From assembly GCA_036435485.1 (NCBI GenBank), contig CM071597.1, forward strand, positions 175,628,147 to 175,692,146: DNA of 64,000 bases, read 5' to 3'. The first letter of the stretch is position 1. Every line of letters starts with the position of its first letter. Position numbers and translations under genes: made by a program. The stretch comes from Saposhnikovia divaricata. Its lineage: Eukaryota > Streptophyta > Magnoliopsida > Apiales > Apiaceae. The notes under the pieces are model-generated. The model had not been told where the DNA came from. It ran no database searches and worked only from the letters and a program-made list of their open reading frames with translations. This document shows, in pieces, positions 12,641 through 23,119 of the stretch.

Positions 12641-12934
12641 GTGTTTAAGCCGTACCTTCAAATGTTGACTGCTTACAGCGCAACTAAAGTAGTATGTTGT
12701 CTGGTTTTATGAGCTAAACTTCTAGTTCTCATGCTTCTCTTTGTAGTGTTTGTAATCTTCTTGGTTTACATTTTTTGTCCAAGAGAACGGAAGGGAATAT
12801 GATGATTTCTCCAGAAACATGACCAAGTGAGTGGTGCTCAAGTGTATAGCTCAGTGAACTCTTTGGCAACCACACATTATGTGCAACTTTCTGGACCTCA
12901 ACATTTTTTTTTGAACATGAACTAAAAAAAAAAC

Positions 12935-13034
12935 ATATGTATTATAGCTGACGTAAAGAACTGATCGAATTTTGCAGATTACAGATATGTATTATAGCTG
13001 ACGTAAAGAACTGATCGAATGTTGCATATTACAG
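12935..13034. repeat. Tandem duplication, 50 bp x 2
   Basis: Two adjacent 50 bp units starting ATATGTATTATAGCTGACG and ending ATTACAG differ at two positions. They lie between the two convergent gene remnants. Confidence 0.92.
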
Positions 13035-13181
13035 ACAGGAGAAACTTAAACCTACACTTGTCTCTAAATTTCAAAAGTAAAACACAAACACGCGCACACA
13101 CACACAAACACACACACGTAGCAAGTCTGAACCATAACAGATTTCACATTGATAGTCTTGGAGTAGAATAGCCATGTCCTT

Positions 13182-14386
13182 TCAAGCGTCCTTTGACTTT
13201 GGTGGTGAAGGAAGTAACTGCACAACAAAATGAAGTACATCAGATGAGCACCAAGATTTAGACGTTGAGAGTCCTTATCTAGCAAGTTCCTCTACATTCT
13301 TGCAAAAATCACATATGTGATCCATGTAAAGAACCCTCCATTGTACTTTCAGCAATTGTTACAACTAACAGAATGTGCTTTTCCATTCCCTCATGTTCGG
13401 ACAGCTGAAAATCTAACTTGGTTCATTATCTACTAGAGTACCATCTCTGACCTACATATTCGATTTTTTTATTTTGAAATTCGAAATCACTGTACATCAA
13501 ACAGACAGTAAAATAAATAGTGGTGGTAAACGGAGTACCTGATAACAAGAGATTAGTAAATCCAAAGGCTCCCAAGACACGCGGAGTAATTTTCTTAGGT
13601 GCCAGTTGTAACAGCCCAGCTGCTACTCCGATATCTATGGCTGCTTTAACCAAGGCCAGGGACCTCTCATTCGATTTTTGCAGTTTACTACGGTATTCCT
13701 CATTCTGCATTTACATTAGTAAAACTAAGTAAATTAACACATCTTTAGATCTGAGACATGGATAGTTGCTATCAGCATTATCAAACCTTATCCTTCTTTA
13801 ATTTCTTCATTGATGCTGAGAGCCTTCCAAGCTCCCCAATCTGAAATCAAATTTTCGGTTCAAAACCTTCTGATTATTAACTAAGCAATTTATTTTAAAA
13901 ACTTTTGCAATTTTTATCATATGAAGCAACAGACATCTAGCATAGCCAGACTTTAGATATTAATAAGAAAGCAACAAACCTCAACCAAGGTAGTACAAAT
14001 TGATGAACCCATATAACAGTAAACAGAAATCTTCGCAATAAGCTGTGCACGATCTGCGTTCCTTATCACAGAACATAACATGTAAATCAGTTAACATACA
14101 TAATTAAATCAGTTGATACTCTGATATGTAGAAAAAAAAAAAGGGGTTTTGTACCTTGTATATGCCAGTCCTATGGAGCCAAACAAATTGGTCAAGAAAC
14201 AAGCTGATAATAATGCATTTTTGGACTGCAAGAAGCGTTGACATAAAAGAGTTAATTACAAATATAATACAAAATCGCTGAAAATAGCTACGAGGAAAAT
14301 TCATTTCATACCTTTCCCAGTAGAATAAGCGGAAGAGGAGTTCCTTGAACTGGAGGACTAATAAATGCATGTATATCATTGATAAA
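13182..14386 (-). pseudogene. PEX11: PEX11-like peroxisome proliferation factor, 5'-truncated and frameshifted
   Basis: Six spliceable exons read on the minus strand: 14312-14386, 14155-14225, 13980-14061, 13787-13840, 13539-13704 and 13182-13217. Together they cover most of a plant PEX11 C/D/E-type protein, a peroxisomal membrane protein that elongates membranes before division. Diagnostic pieces are SPPVQGTPLPLILLGK, YMGSSICTTLVE, GRLSASMKKL, KSNERSLALVK and GLLQLAPKKITPRV. All junctions have GT/AG. The first exon(s) (about 70 residues) are absent. In exon 14155-14225 the conserved frame is lost and regained by two compensating indels. After GAFGF a deletion shifts the frame so the usual ISCYQ and LLPSPPKSKDA-stop are out of frame. 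It is a gene fragment, not a working gene. Family assignment is confident; the paralogue is not. Confidence 0.85.
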
Positions 14387-14584
14387 CTGTAAAAAGAATC
14401 AAAATTAGACTATAAAGTAAGAAAAGTAACACCAAGAGAACCAACAATAAAGAAAGAAGTAGTGTCAATCTCATTACACACTTGTAGCACTAACAATGAA
14501 ATCCCCAAAATATAAATTGACTTGTGTACTGACATGATAAAATGTTAACTTCTACTGATCAACGATACTGCAACTCCTAGGTGT

Positions 14585-15343
14585 TCAATCAGTTTGAGAC
14601 TCGAACTTATCAACCAAATCTTTGACAAACTTCTTAATTTCAACCTTGAATCCCTGTAAATCCTGCAACATATTATCCTGAACAGTCTTGATTTCCGTTA
14701 CATTACTTTGAAATTCAGTTCTCATGGCTGTGACAGTAGCCTCCAGGTTAGAAACCCTTTGACTAAGTGATTGTGTGTGCACTGTGTGGGTATTTATTTG
14801 GCTAGTTGGTGTCTCACTGACAGATTCTGAAGGTGTATTTCTCTCAGTACTCTCATTCAGTGTTAGAGGTGTAGGTGAATTATGATCACTCATTCGTTCT
14901 GTTGGTGTTTCACTCACACTCTTCGACTCCAGCAAGTCTTCTGTACCTGCAGTTAAAATCCTACATGGCTCATCCGAGGAGCTATTGCCAAGTAGTTGCC
15001 TCTCCACTACATTTATAGTGGTGGAGACCTCCTTATTAGGAGCCAGGAATGTTCCTCCTGGGGGGCTTATCACATTGGATCCTGTAATGTGTGGCAATAA
15101 AGGAACCGTGACTCCCGCTATAGCCTTTGAAGGCATGACCTGTACAGGATCTACCTGCATAAGTTCTGCTACAGTAGTAGCAACATCCGTCAATTCCTCC
15201 TCAGTGTGCGTTCCTTGCTGTGCAACACCTATCAATGTTGGAGGCTCTATAATTGACACTAATTCAGATGCCCTGGCCAACGGGCGAATTTCAATAGGTT
15301 CACCCTGTTGAAAGGATGTCCCCAGAGACTGTTTATTTGCCAT
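14585..15343 (-). pseudogene. C-terminal part of a transposon-type protein (Ser/Thr-rich plus coiled coil)
   Basis: A 252-codon open frame. The first about 180 residues are low-complexity, rich in Ser, Thr, Glu and Pro (repeated SVSETPT). The last about 70 form a probable coiled coil (VSNLEATVTAMRTEFQ..., NMLQDLQGFKVEIKKFVKDL). It lies just downstream of two further ORFs in the same direction, which appear to be the same gene broken by frame changes. The arrangement (folded N-terminal domain, disordered middle, C-terminal coiled coil) is common in plant transposon-associated proteins. No enzyme motif is visible. Confidence 0.45.
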
Positions 15344-15351
15344 TTTCAGCT

Positions 15352-15795
15352 CTATGTCCTTTTGGGAGGGCTAGATGGGCTAACAGATACCTCAGGTTCT
15401 TCTAATCGACTTCTAGTCAGAGGTAGAGTTGTTTGGGTTCCCTCACCTTCCTTATGTGGTGCATCTGAGGCACCATCTCCCTCAATTACAAATTTTCTCT
15501 TTAGGGGTAGGAGTGAAGATAAAAGTAGGGTTTTTGTAGTGTTTGGTTTCGAGGCAGGGGTTAGAATCTGTTGGGTTTCAGATTCATTGCCTTGATCTAC
15601 AGCCATAGAGGACTCAGCTGATAAGTTCTTGTCACTTTCTCCATTAAGATTCTGCAAATCAAGATAAATTGAAGATTCAGAGACATGACGACTACCTTGT
15701 GTACTACCTATTGAAGAGTAGGGATCGCATGATTTCTGACTGTCAGCATGGCCTACAGAATCTCCATCTCCTGAAATTTGTACCTCCTCTGTCAC
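15352..15795 (-). pseudogene. Middle, low-complexity part of the same transposon-type protein
   Basis: A 147-codon frame rich in Ser, Gly, Asp and Glu with two basic patches (LLPLKRKF, RSRLEEPE). It ends at a stop 8 bp before the next ORF, which is in another frame, so a small indel probably separates them. No recognised domain. It is read together with 14585-15343 and 16017-16724. Confidence 0.4.
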
Positions 15796-16016
15796 CTGAC
15801 TACTTCCTCTTCCTCTTCTAGAGCTAAATCCATTGCTGGAGTAGCTACTGGAACTGGTTCTTACACTGGTTCAGGGACCTGATCATCTTCTTGAGGCCCT
15901 AGAGGCACATCTCTTTCCATGTCCACTACACAACCCAGCATGAATTCAGTCATTTGTGCAGGAGCATTGTTGTCGTAGTTTCTGTTGTTGTTCAGATGGC
16001 TGGCTATCTTGTTTTT

Positions 16017-16724
16017 CTATTTCAGAGTGAAAGAGGTAACACTACTAATATAAAGTAGTTTTTCCTCATTAGAAGTTAAATCATTAAGGACAAGCTGTAG
16101 GAACCGTGGAAAGTAACACTCCACATTAGTGACTTGAAGGTTTTTGTCCTCCACTGGTCCCAAAACATACAACAACTGATTCATTAACAGCTTACCAAAA
16201 TTTATCCTACAATTATTAGCAACACCAAAGCCTAAAACTTTAGAGAAATTTGAAATACCGTGTGTGTTGAATTTCTTGTAAGAAAAACATTGCATAAGTG
16301 TGTGGAAAAAGAAATTCCATTGCTTAGGCAAATGATGCTTACATCTTTCACCCGAGTCTTGGAGATTAGGATTAACGTAGTTTATAGATGTGAAGAACTG
16401 GGTTAATTGTCCGGAAGTGGGATAAGGGACTAGATTATTCTCAGGGAATCTTAAGATACGATTCAAATCTAGCTCCGTCACCCGGATTTCCCGATTAGCA
16501 ATACGAAAAGTAAAAGCCAGTTCATTACCAGCTGAAGAGTTATATGCAGAACAGTAACATTCTCGTAGCATATTATGATTTAATATCACGTCTGTTACTA
16601 AGGCATACCTGACTCGAGAATATTCAAGTAACATTCGTGCCCAGGCCCGATAATTAACAGGAAGGGTCTGAATGTGATACTCGGCAACTAAATTCGTTCT
16701 AGTAATAGTAAAAATTCCAACCAT
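16017..16724 (-). pseudogene. N-terminal domain of a plant transposon-type protein
   Basis: A 235-codon ORF beginning with ATG at 16724. It contains the block YHIQTLPVNYRAWARMLLEY, followed by a globular all-alpha-looking domain with many aromatic residues and Cys (ECYCSAYNSSAGNELAFTF; HTLMQCFSYKKFNTHGISNF). It resembles the domain annotated in plants as 'putative plant transposon protein', from memory and without a search. The ORF is open to 16017 and the interval to the next ORF (15796-16016) has stops. Whether the element is a gag-like gene or a DNA-transposon accessory gene cannot be decided here. It sits upstream (minus sense) of the PEX11 exons and replaces the expected first PEX11 exons. 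Confidence 0.5.
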
Positions 16725-17279
16725 TTCTAACGAGTAAAAATTATCAGAATTTCAACTTTAAACAATCAAACACGAATTTAATTAGACTCGATAACGAACC
16801 GGAAAACACTAAAACTCAAACTTCTCCAAGAATTATGGAAAAAAAATATGTTAAACTAGGAGAGATTTGAACGGTGAAACTATTTTTGTTTTGATTTTTA
16901 GACCTCAATCAAACCCCAGAAAAATTCGTAAAGCTTGAAACACCCGAAAATAAATTGACACCAAATCGTGCAAGGTTAGTGTCAAAAGATTCGTGGTGAA
17001 ACGATCTACACAGATATGGTGTTGGATTTTCAAATTCGTGCCTAGACTGTGAGATTAGAGAGGTAAAAGAATGCTTACAGACCGAGAGGGTTGTGTGTAT
17101 ATGCGGCGCTGTGTAACTATCAAAAAGAAAAAAATGAACAAAACTATCGAAGCAAACTGTCGACCCTTTTTTTTTTAACAGTCGAGATGAAAAAGGAAAA
17201 ACAAATTACTACAATAATATAACTATCGAGATGGGGAGGAGAATTTACTATCGAAAACACTAACGGCTGTAATGTATAA
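16725..17279. other. Non-coding; presumed 5' region of the transposon-type ORF
   Basis: AT-rich with poly-A/T tracts (for example 17168-17177) and short repeats of CTATCGA. No ORF, no clear promoter and no element terminus was identified. Confidence 0.4.
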
Positions 17280-17305
17280 ACAAAATTGTTACGGTTCCTT
17301 TTTTA

Positions 17306-17888
17306 ATATCTATAATTTTATTAATATTTTTAATATTTATATGTTATTAATTTATATATTAAATTGTTGTTAAATATTTATATATATATAAGATTTTACA
17401 TTTTTAATTTAATATTTGTGTTTTATCTTGAATTTTCAAAATTTGATTTGAACGATAATACATCCCACGTATAATTAACAAAATAATCTTTAATTTAGTG
17501 ATGATTTAATAATTATTTTTCTAGTTAGAATTACACAGAAACAAAAGAAAGAATAAATTGACGATTTTTTACATTGAAAATTCTAATCAATTTATGAAAT
17601 TTACTTATATTTCATTTTGATTTTCAAAATACCATTCTTTAAAATTATTTAAAGATAGTTCCACTAACAATCAAATATGGTTATAATAATAAGTGGTTAA
17701 GGGATTTTGTCCAAAATTTTGGTAATTGGTAGTTTGCCTCAGTACGATAAAATAAATAAGAACCGTTAGATCTTAAAATAAATAGATAAAAACTGTTGGA
17801 TCCAGGCTAAAAATATTTTACATTTTAATATGAAAACTAAAAAGTGTATGTATGTTGAATATGAAAAAGTGTACGTCAATTATTTGAA
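17306..17888. repeat. Diverged direct repeat, copy 1
   Basis: This segment matches 19718-20765 in the same orientation with perhaps 15-20 percent divergence by eye. Shared blocks include AATATTTATATGTTATTAAT, AAAATAATCTTTAATTTAGT and the AGTACGA-AAAATAAATAA region. Copy 2 additionally contains a long microsatellite and a MITE. No coding content. Confidence 0.8.
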
Positions 17889-18067
17889 TCATATATAATT
17901 AGGTTTTATAAATTGAATAGGATTATCAATGTAGATCTTTTACATTAAATAATATTAATGCAAAAATCGTTATTGTATTTTATCTTGAGATTTTGAGTGT
18001 TTCCATTTGTATAATCTATACTATACACTGATAAAATCGAATTACTTTTAAGAGATAAAACATGGGA

Positions 18068-19236
18068 TCCTAACTTCATTAAATACTTCATTTAGAGTTG
18101 ATGCCTTTAATCAATGTATGTGATGGTTATGACAACTAATCGGACAACATGAAATTAGTACACGCTACCTTTCGGCATACGTTTACCAAACCACTCAACA
18201 TCCACAAAACAGATAGAAGCTGGGCAGACACCAATTATGTTTAGACCCTATATATCTATAAGATTTGAAAACATAACGGTTTAAGTACAAGTTATCCATT
18301 GAGATCACATAGGGCAGCGCAAGATGGTTAAAATTACACTACGAATCATGCATGTCAAAACATCCGTAAACCTATGCTAGCATGGCAAATTCTAAATCTC
18401 TATATGCACTTTCGCATTCAATAGAGATTAACAATACAACTTAGATGTTAGCTACGCATCCAAGAAGAATAAGCACAACCATACGAGGAAATCAATAAGT
18501 CAACACACACAAATCTTTAAAGCAATCAAACTACTAAATTCTGTAAATAAATCCGTTAGAATCCCATGACAATGATTAGTTCATAATCGAACGGCTCGTC
18601 ATCATGGGATCTAGTGATAACATGATATAAAACAAGATCTGAATAATAACGATAGTACTAGAGTAATAGAGTTTAGAAAACAAATCCAAAACGAGCATCC
18701 AAAAGTATCACCTAATTAGAAGAATACAAAAGATGTAGATCTAGATCTCCGTTAGATGTCACGTTCTTCGGTGAATCCTTCTCTAAGTCTTGTTCTCCTG
18801 GCTCTCTTCTAAAAACCGTGCTCTTCTGTTGATAACATATGTTTATATAGCCTCCCGTGCCTTGGCCAGCAAGAAAATTCTAAAACAGAAGTGAATCAGG
18901 ATTCTGGCAGGCCAACCCGGTGCGCCCGTGCCATCTAGAGCGCGCCTACGCTCCACAGAATTCAATCAAGCGCGCCCGCGCTCCTTCTTCTAGGAAAATT
19001 TCTTCGTTTGCTGATTTTTCTTCTTTTTCGCTCCATTTCTCTTACAAGTCCCGTTCTTCAACTCCTGAGCTCAAAACCACCTCGTTATCATAAAAAAGAC
19101 ACCGTCCTGCCTCCAACTAGAAGTTCTACACAACTCAACGAAAACACATTAAAAACACGACATACTTGAGGTCAAGTAATCAATTTAAGCCGATAGGAAG
19201 CATTCTAAGTGGATATGAAATCCACTTATCAGCATC
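18068..19236 (-). mobile_element. Retroelement remnant with LTR-like features, borders uncertain
   Basis: On the minus strand it opens near 19231 with TGATAAGTGGATTTCATATC (TG start, short hairpin), followed by a TATA-like GGCTATATAAACATATG near 18840-18856 and then non-coding sequence, as in an LTR with promoter. No partner LTR, PBS or pol is visible. Six-base CATGGG repeats bracket the segment at 18062-18067 and 19237-19242, which may be a target duplication or coincidence. It contains GC-rich GCGCGCCCGCGC-type blocks that stand out from the AT-rich surroundings. Confidence 0.4.
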
Positions 19237-19690
19237 GCATGGGTTTTAATAAGTTATTAATTATTAAAGCATCACTAAACTAAAGATTATTTTATGAGTT
19301 TCACGCAGGCTATAAAATCATCTAAATCTGATTTCTAAATCTCAAGATAGAGCACAAACAGTAGATATGAATTTTCTTTAATATTAATAAATAAATAAAA
19401 TTCAATTTTAATACAACCTTTTTAAATTATATCCTTTTTAGATTATAATTATCTTTTTAAGATTATAATTTTCTTTTTTAGATTATAATTTTCTTTTTAA
19501 AATTCAATTCTAATACAACTTTTAAAATTATATCATTTTTAGATTAGAATTTTCTTTTTAATATGATGTAATCTTGATCGTCTATTTTTAAAAATATTAG
19601 GTTCGGCGGTTGAGATTATTTTGGTGGTATTGTGACCAAACCAAAATTATGGATAAGATTCGCGTTACGCTTATATATTAGCTTATAACC

Positions 19691-19715
19691 CGTGCACGCA
19701 CGTCTCCTTTTCTAG
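19691..19715 (+). mobile_element. Helitron-like 3' terminus
   Basis: A small hairpin CGTGC-AC-GCACG (19691-19702) is followed 9 bases later by CTAG and then T (19712-19716), the layout of a Helitron 3' end. No matching 5' TC terminus could be fixed. Confidence 0.55.
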
Positions 19716-19785
19716 TATCCATAATTATATTAATTTTTTTAATATTTATATGTTATTAATTTACATATCAAATTGCTGCTAATAA

Positions 19786-19790
<5 letters not shown>

Positions 19791-19850
<60 letters not shown>
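19791..19850. repeat. (TA)n microsatellite
   Basis: Sixty bases of uninterrupted TA, left of the MITE. Confidence 0.97.
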
Positions 19851-19852
<2 letters not shown>

Positions 19853-19856
<4 letters not shown>

Positions 19857-20236
19857 TTTGTTCTAATAGAAACTAACTTAGAATAGAAACTAGAAACTAA
19901 ACCTAAATTAAATATTTCAAGCTAATCTAAGGACCAAATTAGGGGTACTCCAATACAAAAAACGTTTAAAATTATTGTCTCTATTCAACAAAAATATAAA
20001 AAAATAAAAAAATTAAAAAAAGTTATTGTTCACGTGATGACATGGCACGTGAACAGTAACTTTTTCTTAAATTTTTTTTTTATTTTTTTTTATATTTTTG
20101 TTGAATAGAGCCAAGAATTTTAAACGTTTTTTGTGAAGGTGCCCCTAGCGGGGCCATTAAAATAAATGAAATATAATTTATTTAGTGTAGGTTTCTAGTT
20201 TCTATTCTAAGGTTGGTTTCTATTTGAACGCTAGCC
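19853..20236. mobile_element. Foldback MITE inserted in a TA microsatellite
   Basis: A 384 bp element with about 70 bp imperfect terminal inverted repeats (GGGTTTTGTTCTAATAGAAAC versus the reverse complement of the end, GGCTAGCGTTCAAATAGAAAC). An internal inverted repeat surrounds GTTCACGTGATGACATGGCACGTGAAC (20029-20056), so the whole can fold as one hairpin. Both sides are (TA)n, giving at least a TA target duplication. No ORF. Confidence 0.75.
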
Positions 20237-20239
20237 TAT

Positions 20240-20260
20240 ATATATACATACATACATACA

Positions 20261-20312
<52 letters not shown>
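20240..20312. repeat. (TACA)n followed by (TA)n microsatellite
   Basis: About 11 TACA units and then TA units on the right side of the MITE. The left side is pure TA, so the TACA tract is probably a derivative of the TA tract. Confidence 0.95.
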
Positions 20313-20765
20313 ATATTTGTGCTCTATCTTGAATTCTTAAAATTTGATTTGAACAATTTTACAATCCACATGAAATTAACAAAATAATCTTTAATTTAGT
20401 GATGATTTAACAATTATTTTCCGATTAAAGCTACGCAGAAACAAAAGAGAAGGAATTGACGATTTTTACGTTAAAAATTATGTTCGATTTATGAAATCTA
20501 CTTATATTTTGTTTTGATTATCAAAATACCATTCTTATTATTTGAAGATAGTTCTACTAACAACTAAATATAGTTTTAATAATCTCCAAAACTTTGGTAG
20601 TCTGGTCTTCAGTACGACAAAATAAATAAAACCGTTAGATCATAAAATAAATAGATGAAAAATGATGGATTTAACATAAAAAATAATTTATTTTTTAACA
20701 TGTAAACTGAAAAGTGTATATGTATTGAAATATGAAAAAGTGTATGTCAATGATTTAAATTTTTG

Positions 20766-21127
20766 TGACTCAGCTGATTGTTTCTCTCTTGTTGTTTTGT
20801 TAAAGCTACTGTGAGAGATAAGTATTCTTGCCTTTCTTGTTGTTATACAGTCTCTGATTATACTTTGTTTTGCCTTCGTGATTTGTTTTGTTAATTGGTT
20901 AATTGCATGTTCGTGTTTTAATATATATCACTGCCTCATTGTTGCGTTTAGTGTAAATTCCCAACAGAATATAAATTGATCTTTTTTTTAAAGATCTAGG
21001 ATCTATTTATGCATATATGTGTGGTTCCGCTGCAGCTACATTGACCAGATACCAAGTGAGGAATACAACTAGATAATTGATTGAGATCATAAAAGTTAAT
21101 CATGAGTTTATTTTTTATTTTTGACAG
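20766..21127. other. Non-coding; probable intron before the Myb/SANT-like exon
   Basis: AT-rich with no ORF. It ends in a clear splice acceptor (TTTTTGACAG at 21127). A polypyrimidine-rich stretch (TTGTTTCTCTCTTGTTGTTT) lies near 20780. Confidence 0.5.
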
Positions 21128-21687
21128 AGTCATCCAAATGCTAAGGGACTACAGAACAAATCTTTTCCATTTTACGATGAGTTAGCTCAAGTGTTTGGTA
21201 AAGATAGAGCTAATGGGGAATGCATTGAAGTCCGGCCGACGCAGTCGAGGAAATTGCTATCGATGAGGAAAGTAATCAGCATCAACAATCTGAAAAAGAG
21301 AAAGAGAATTTTGGTGATGGGGTTAGTCCCACTACAAATTCTCAATCTACAGATTCAAGTTCTCGTGGGAGTAAAAGACTTAAAACTGAATCAATGGAGA
21401 TTGTGAAAGAACTTACATATGGATTGCCAAAAATCAGTAATGTGATGGAAAATGGTAATGAAAATATTGCAAGACTTACAAGTTGCTTTCAACACGAATA
21501 AGATGGGGCTAAGAAGAGAATGCTTGTGATTTCTGAAGTTATGAAAGTTCAAGGATTAACTGCAGACCAGCTCGTCAAAGTAGGTAGAAAAATTGCATTG
21601 GATCCTTTGGAAATGGACTATTTTTTTAGTATACCAGAAGAGTTTAGATCGACTTATGTGCATTCCTTGCTTATTCCAGATTTCTGA
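21128..21687 (+). pseudogene. Myb/SANT-like DNA-binding domain protein, C-terminal exon, broken
   Basis: After the acceptor at 21127 the exon reads SHPNAKGLQNKSFPFYDELA and VFGKDRANGE. This is the end of the Myb/SANT-like domain found in plant L10-interacting-MYB and Harbinger-accessory proteins. A spacer rich in Ser, Asn and Gln follows, then a helical C-terminal tail (AKKRMLVISEVMKVQGLTAD, DPLEMDYFFSIPEE) ending TGA at 21685-21687. The frame is lost by a one-base change after about 21234, and a TAA interrupts the frame at about 21499. No N-terminal exon was found. It was probably a nuclear DNA-binding or transposition-accessory protein. Confidence 0.65.
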
Positions 21688-21995
21688 TTACTAAATAGAA
21701 AGGTGGAAGCAGACAAGTTTAGATGTTAAAAAGTACTTCACCTTGTTTTATTCTAGTGTTCAGTTGGACTTCCATTTCTTTTATTTGTTTTTATGATCAG
21801 GATTGATATGTTTAGTTAGTTTTATGTTTCGGATTTTATTTGCTAGTTTCTGAGTACAGTAATATGCTATTTTCTGCTATCTTTTTGGCATTTCTTACTT
21901 CATCTTTAAACATTTCTGAGTATACTAATATTATGTTATCAAGACAGATCCCCAATGTGACACCTCAATGTCAGTGACTTAAACTTATATTGCCT
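21688..21995. other. Non-coding, 3' flank of the Myb/SANT-like exon
   Basis: T-rich sequence typical of a plant 3' untranslated region or flank. No ORF or repeat seen. Confidence 0.4.
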
Positions 21996-22139
21996 GGTCT
22001 GAACTTGTAATACAACCTTAAGACGATCCAAAGGAGCTGTTGCTGTGCGAGAAGCAGCTCCGGAAACTCCACCAGCAATCAAATACTTGCTAGCATGGAC
22101 ATGCTTGCTGATGCCATCAGGAATAACAGCTTCCCAGTA
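21996..22139 (-). pseudogene. One exon of an ATP-Mg/phosphate mitochondrial carrier (APC/SCaMC type)
   Basis: The minus strand reads YWEAVIPDGISKHVHASKYL, then AGGVSGAASRTATAPLDRLK and VVLQVQ. This is the linker and first transmembrane helix of a calcium-regulated ATP-Mg/Pi carrier of the mitochondrial inner membrane. The carrier signature P-x-[DE]-x-x-[KR] is present as PLDRLK. The exon starts directly after an AG (ATTAG, 22140-22144), which is also the target duplication of the Tat element inserted there. No EF-hand exons upstream and no later carrier repeats downstream were found: downstream (minus sense) the sequence turns into unrelated DNA. It is therefore a one-exon fragment. Confidence 0.85.
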
Positions 22140-22144
22140 CTAAT

Positions 22145-23095
22145 TGTTGTGACCAAAATCTTGCATGGGTTAAATTTAGGCCCACTAGAGGATTAGGGTC
22201 CAGATCCATGAGGAAAATGAGTAATCTGCCAGGTTTTCGGAGGCTCATGGTAGTCCCAGGGGTTACTATGTACACTACAGCACGGGAACGCATGGCTAAG
22301 GGTCTTAAGGTATCCCCTTGAGGATAACCTATAACCAATATCAACCATCCAGTAGGGCTTCCCGAGTAGCTTCCATGATAGGGGTTACCGGAGGGGATAC
22401 CCGAGCCAGGCTTCCGGGCTGTATCCCCAGCTTCCGCCGGAAGCCTGATTAGACTACCAATACAGATAAGGCACGCTTTCTATTTTTTAGGAACACGTCT
22501 ATATCACTTTAAAACGCTCTCAAACAGATATACTTTCAATTATATCAGGATATATGTCATATTTACTTGATAAATGATGCAAAATCATGATAAATACAAA
22601 GGATAATCATCCTACATGACCTAAACTGCTTGGTAACCTGATTATATACATCTTACACGATTATTATTAGAAATAACAGTCATTATCCCACTGGAGAGAG
22701 GATAACTCATCACAAACAACCGATCATATCACTAAAGAACTACATTCGGGCTTGATCCACTATAAATAGTGGTATGTAGGCAGTTTACGGGATCTTCTTC
22801 AACACTTACACTCTTTGAGTAGCTTGAGCACACGCACTCTTGTGTGACACAGTCTTATTAGGGTTCTTGGCTGGCCAACATTTGGTCCTTGAGCTCTCAT
22901 CCCGTAGATTCAGTCTGATCCTTCCGAGGAACCACATCCCGTGTTCTTCGGTAACCCTAGTCGTGAGCCTTCCCGGGCGGCTAGCTATTGATCTCCAACT
23001 ACAAGCCTTTCTGGGTGGTTGGACGATTCCTTGTTTATTGGCGCTATTCCAGCACGAGGCCTCATAATCTGTTGTGCTAAATTCCTCCCACAACA
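22145..23095 (+). mobile_element. 5' LTR of the Tat-lineage element (951 bp)
   Basis: Starts TGTTGTGACC and ends CCCACAACA, followed one base later by the PBS. The part 22421-23095 matches 34890-35564 without net length change. A TATA box (TATAAATAG, 22761-22769) lies in a small palindrome and is a good candidate for the element promoter. Confidence 0.93.
22761..22769 (+). promoter_or_regulatory. LTR TATA box
   Basis: TATAAATAG within CCACTATAAATAGTGG, conserved in the 3' LTR copy at 35230-35238. Confidence 0.7.
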
Positions 23096-23097
23096 AT

Positions 23098-23115
23098 TGG
23101 CGCCCGAAGGAGGGG
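23098..23115 (+). other. Primer-binding site (not initiator Met)
   Basis: TGGCGCCCGAAGGAGGGG starts two bases after the 5' LTR. It begins TGGCGCC like PBSs of other Tat elements and differs from the TGGTATCAGAGC site used by other elements in the window. The cognate tRNA was not determined. Confidence 0.75.
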
Positions 23116-23119
23116 CCTC

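Larger units (their letters stand above)
19718..20765. repeat. Diverged direct repeat, copy 2 (with microsatellite and MITE)
   Basis: Same orientation as 17306-17888 and the same order of shared blocks. It differs by the (TA)n tract at 19791-19850, the MITE at 19853-20236 and the (TACA)n/(TA)n tract at 20240-20312. Confidence 0.8.

Noticed and set aside
13084..13120. Short CA-rich tract as a meaningful microsatellite
   Set aside because: Interrupted and short; no sign of function beyond ordinary low complexity.
18062..19242. Claim of a complete solo LTR with 6 bp CATGGG duplication
   Set aside because: The ends implied by CATGGG are not TG..CA and the left border could not be matched, so only a remnant with uncertain borders is reported.
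22806..23096. 96-codon minus ORF in both Tat LTRs (also 35275-35565)
   Set aside because: Present in both LTRs as antisense of untranslated LTR; no protein similarity recognised.
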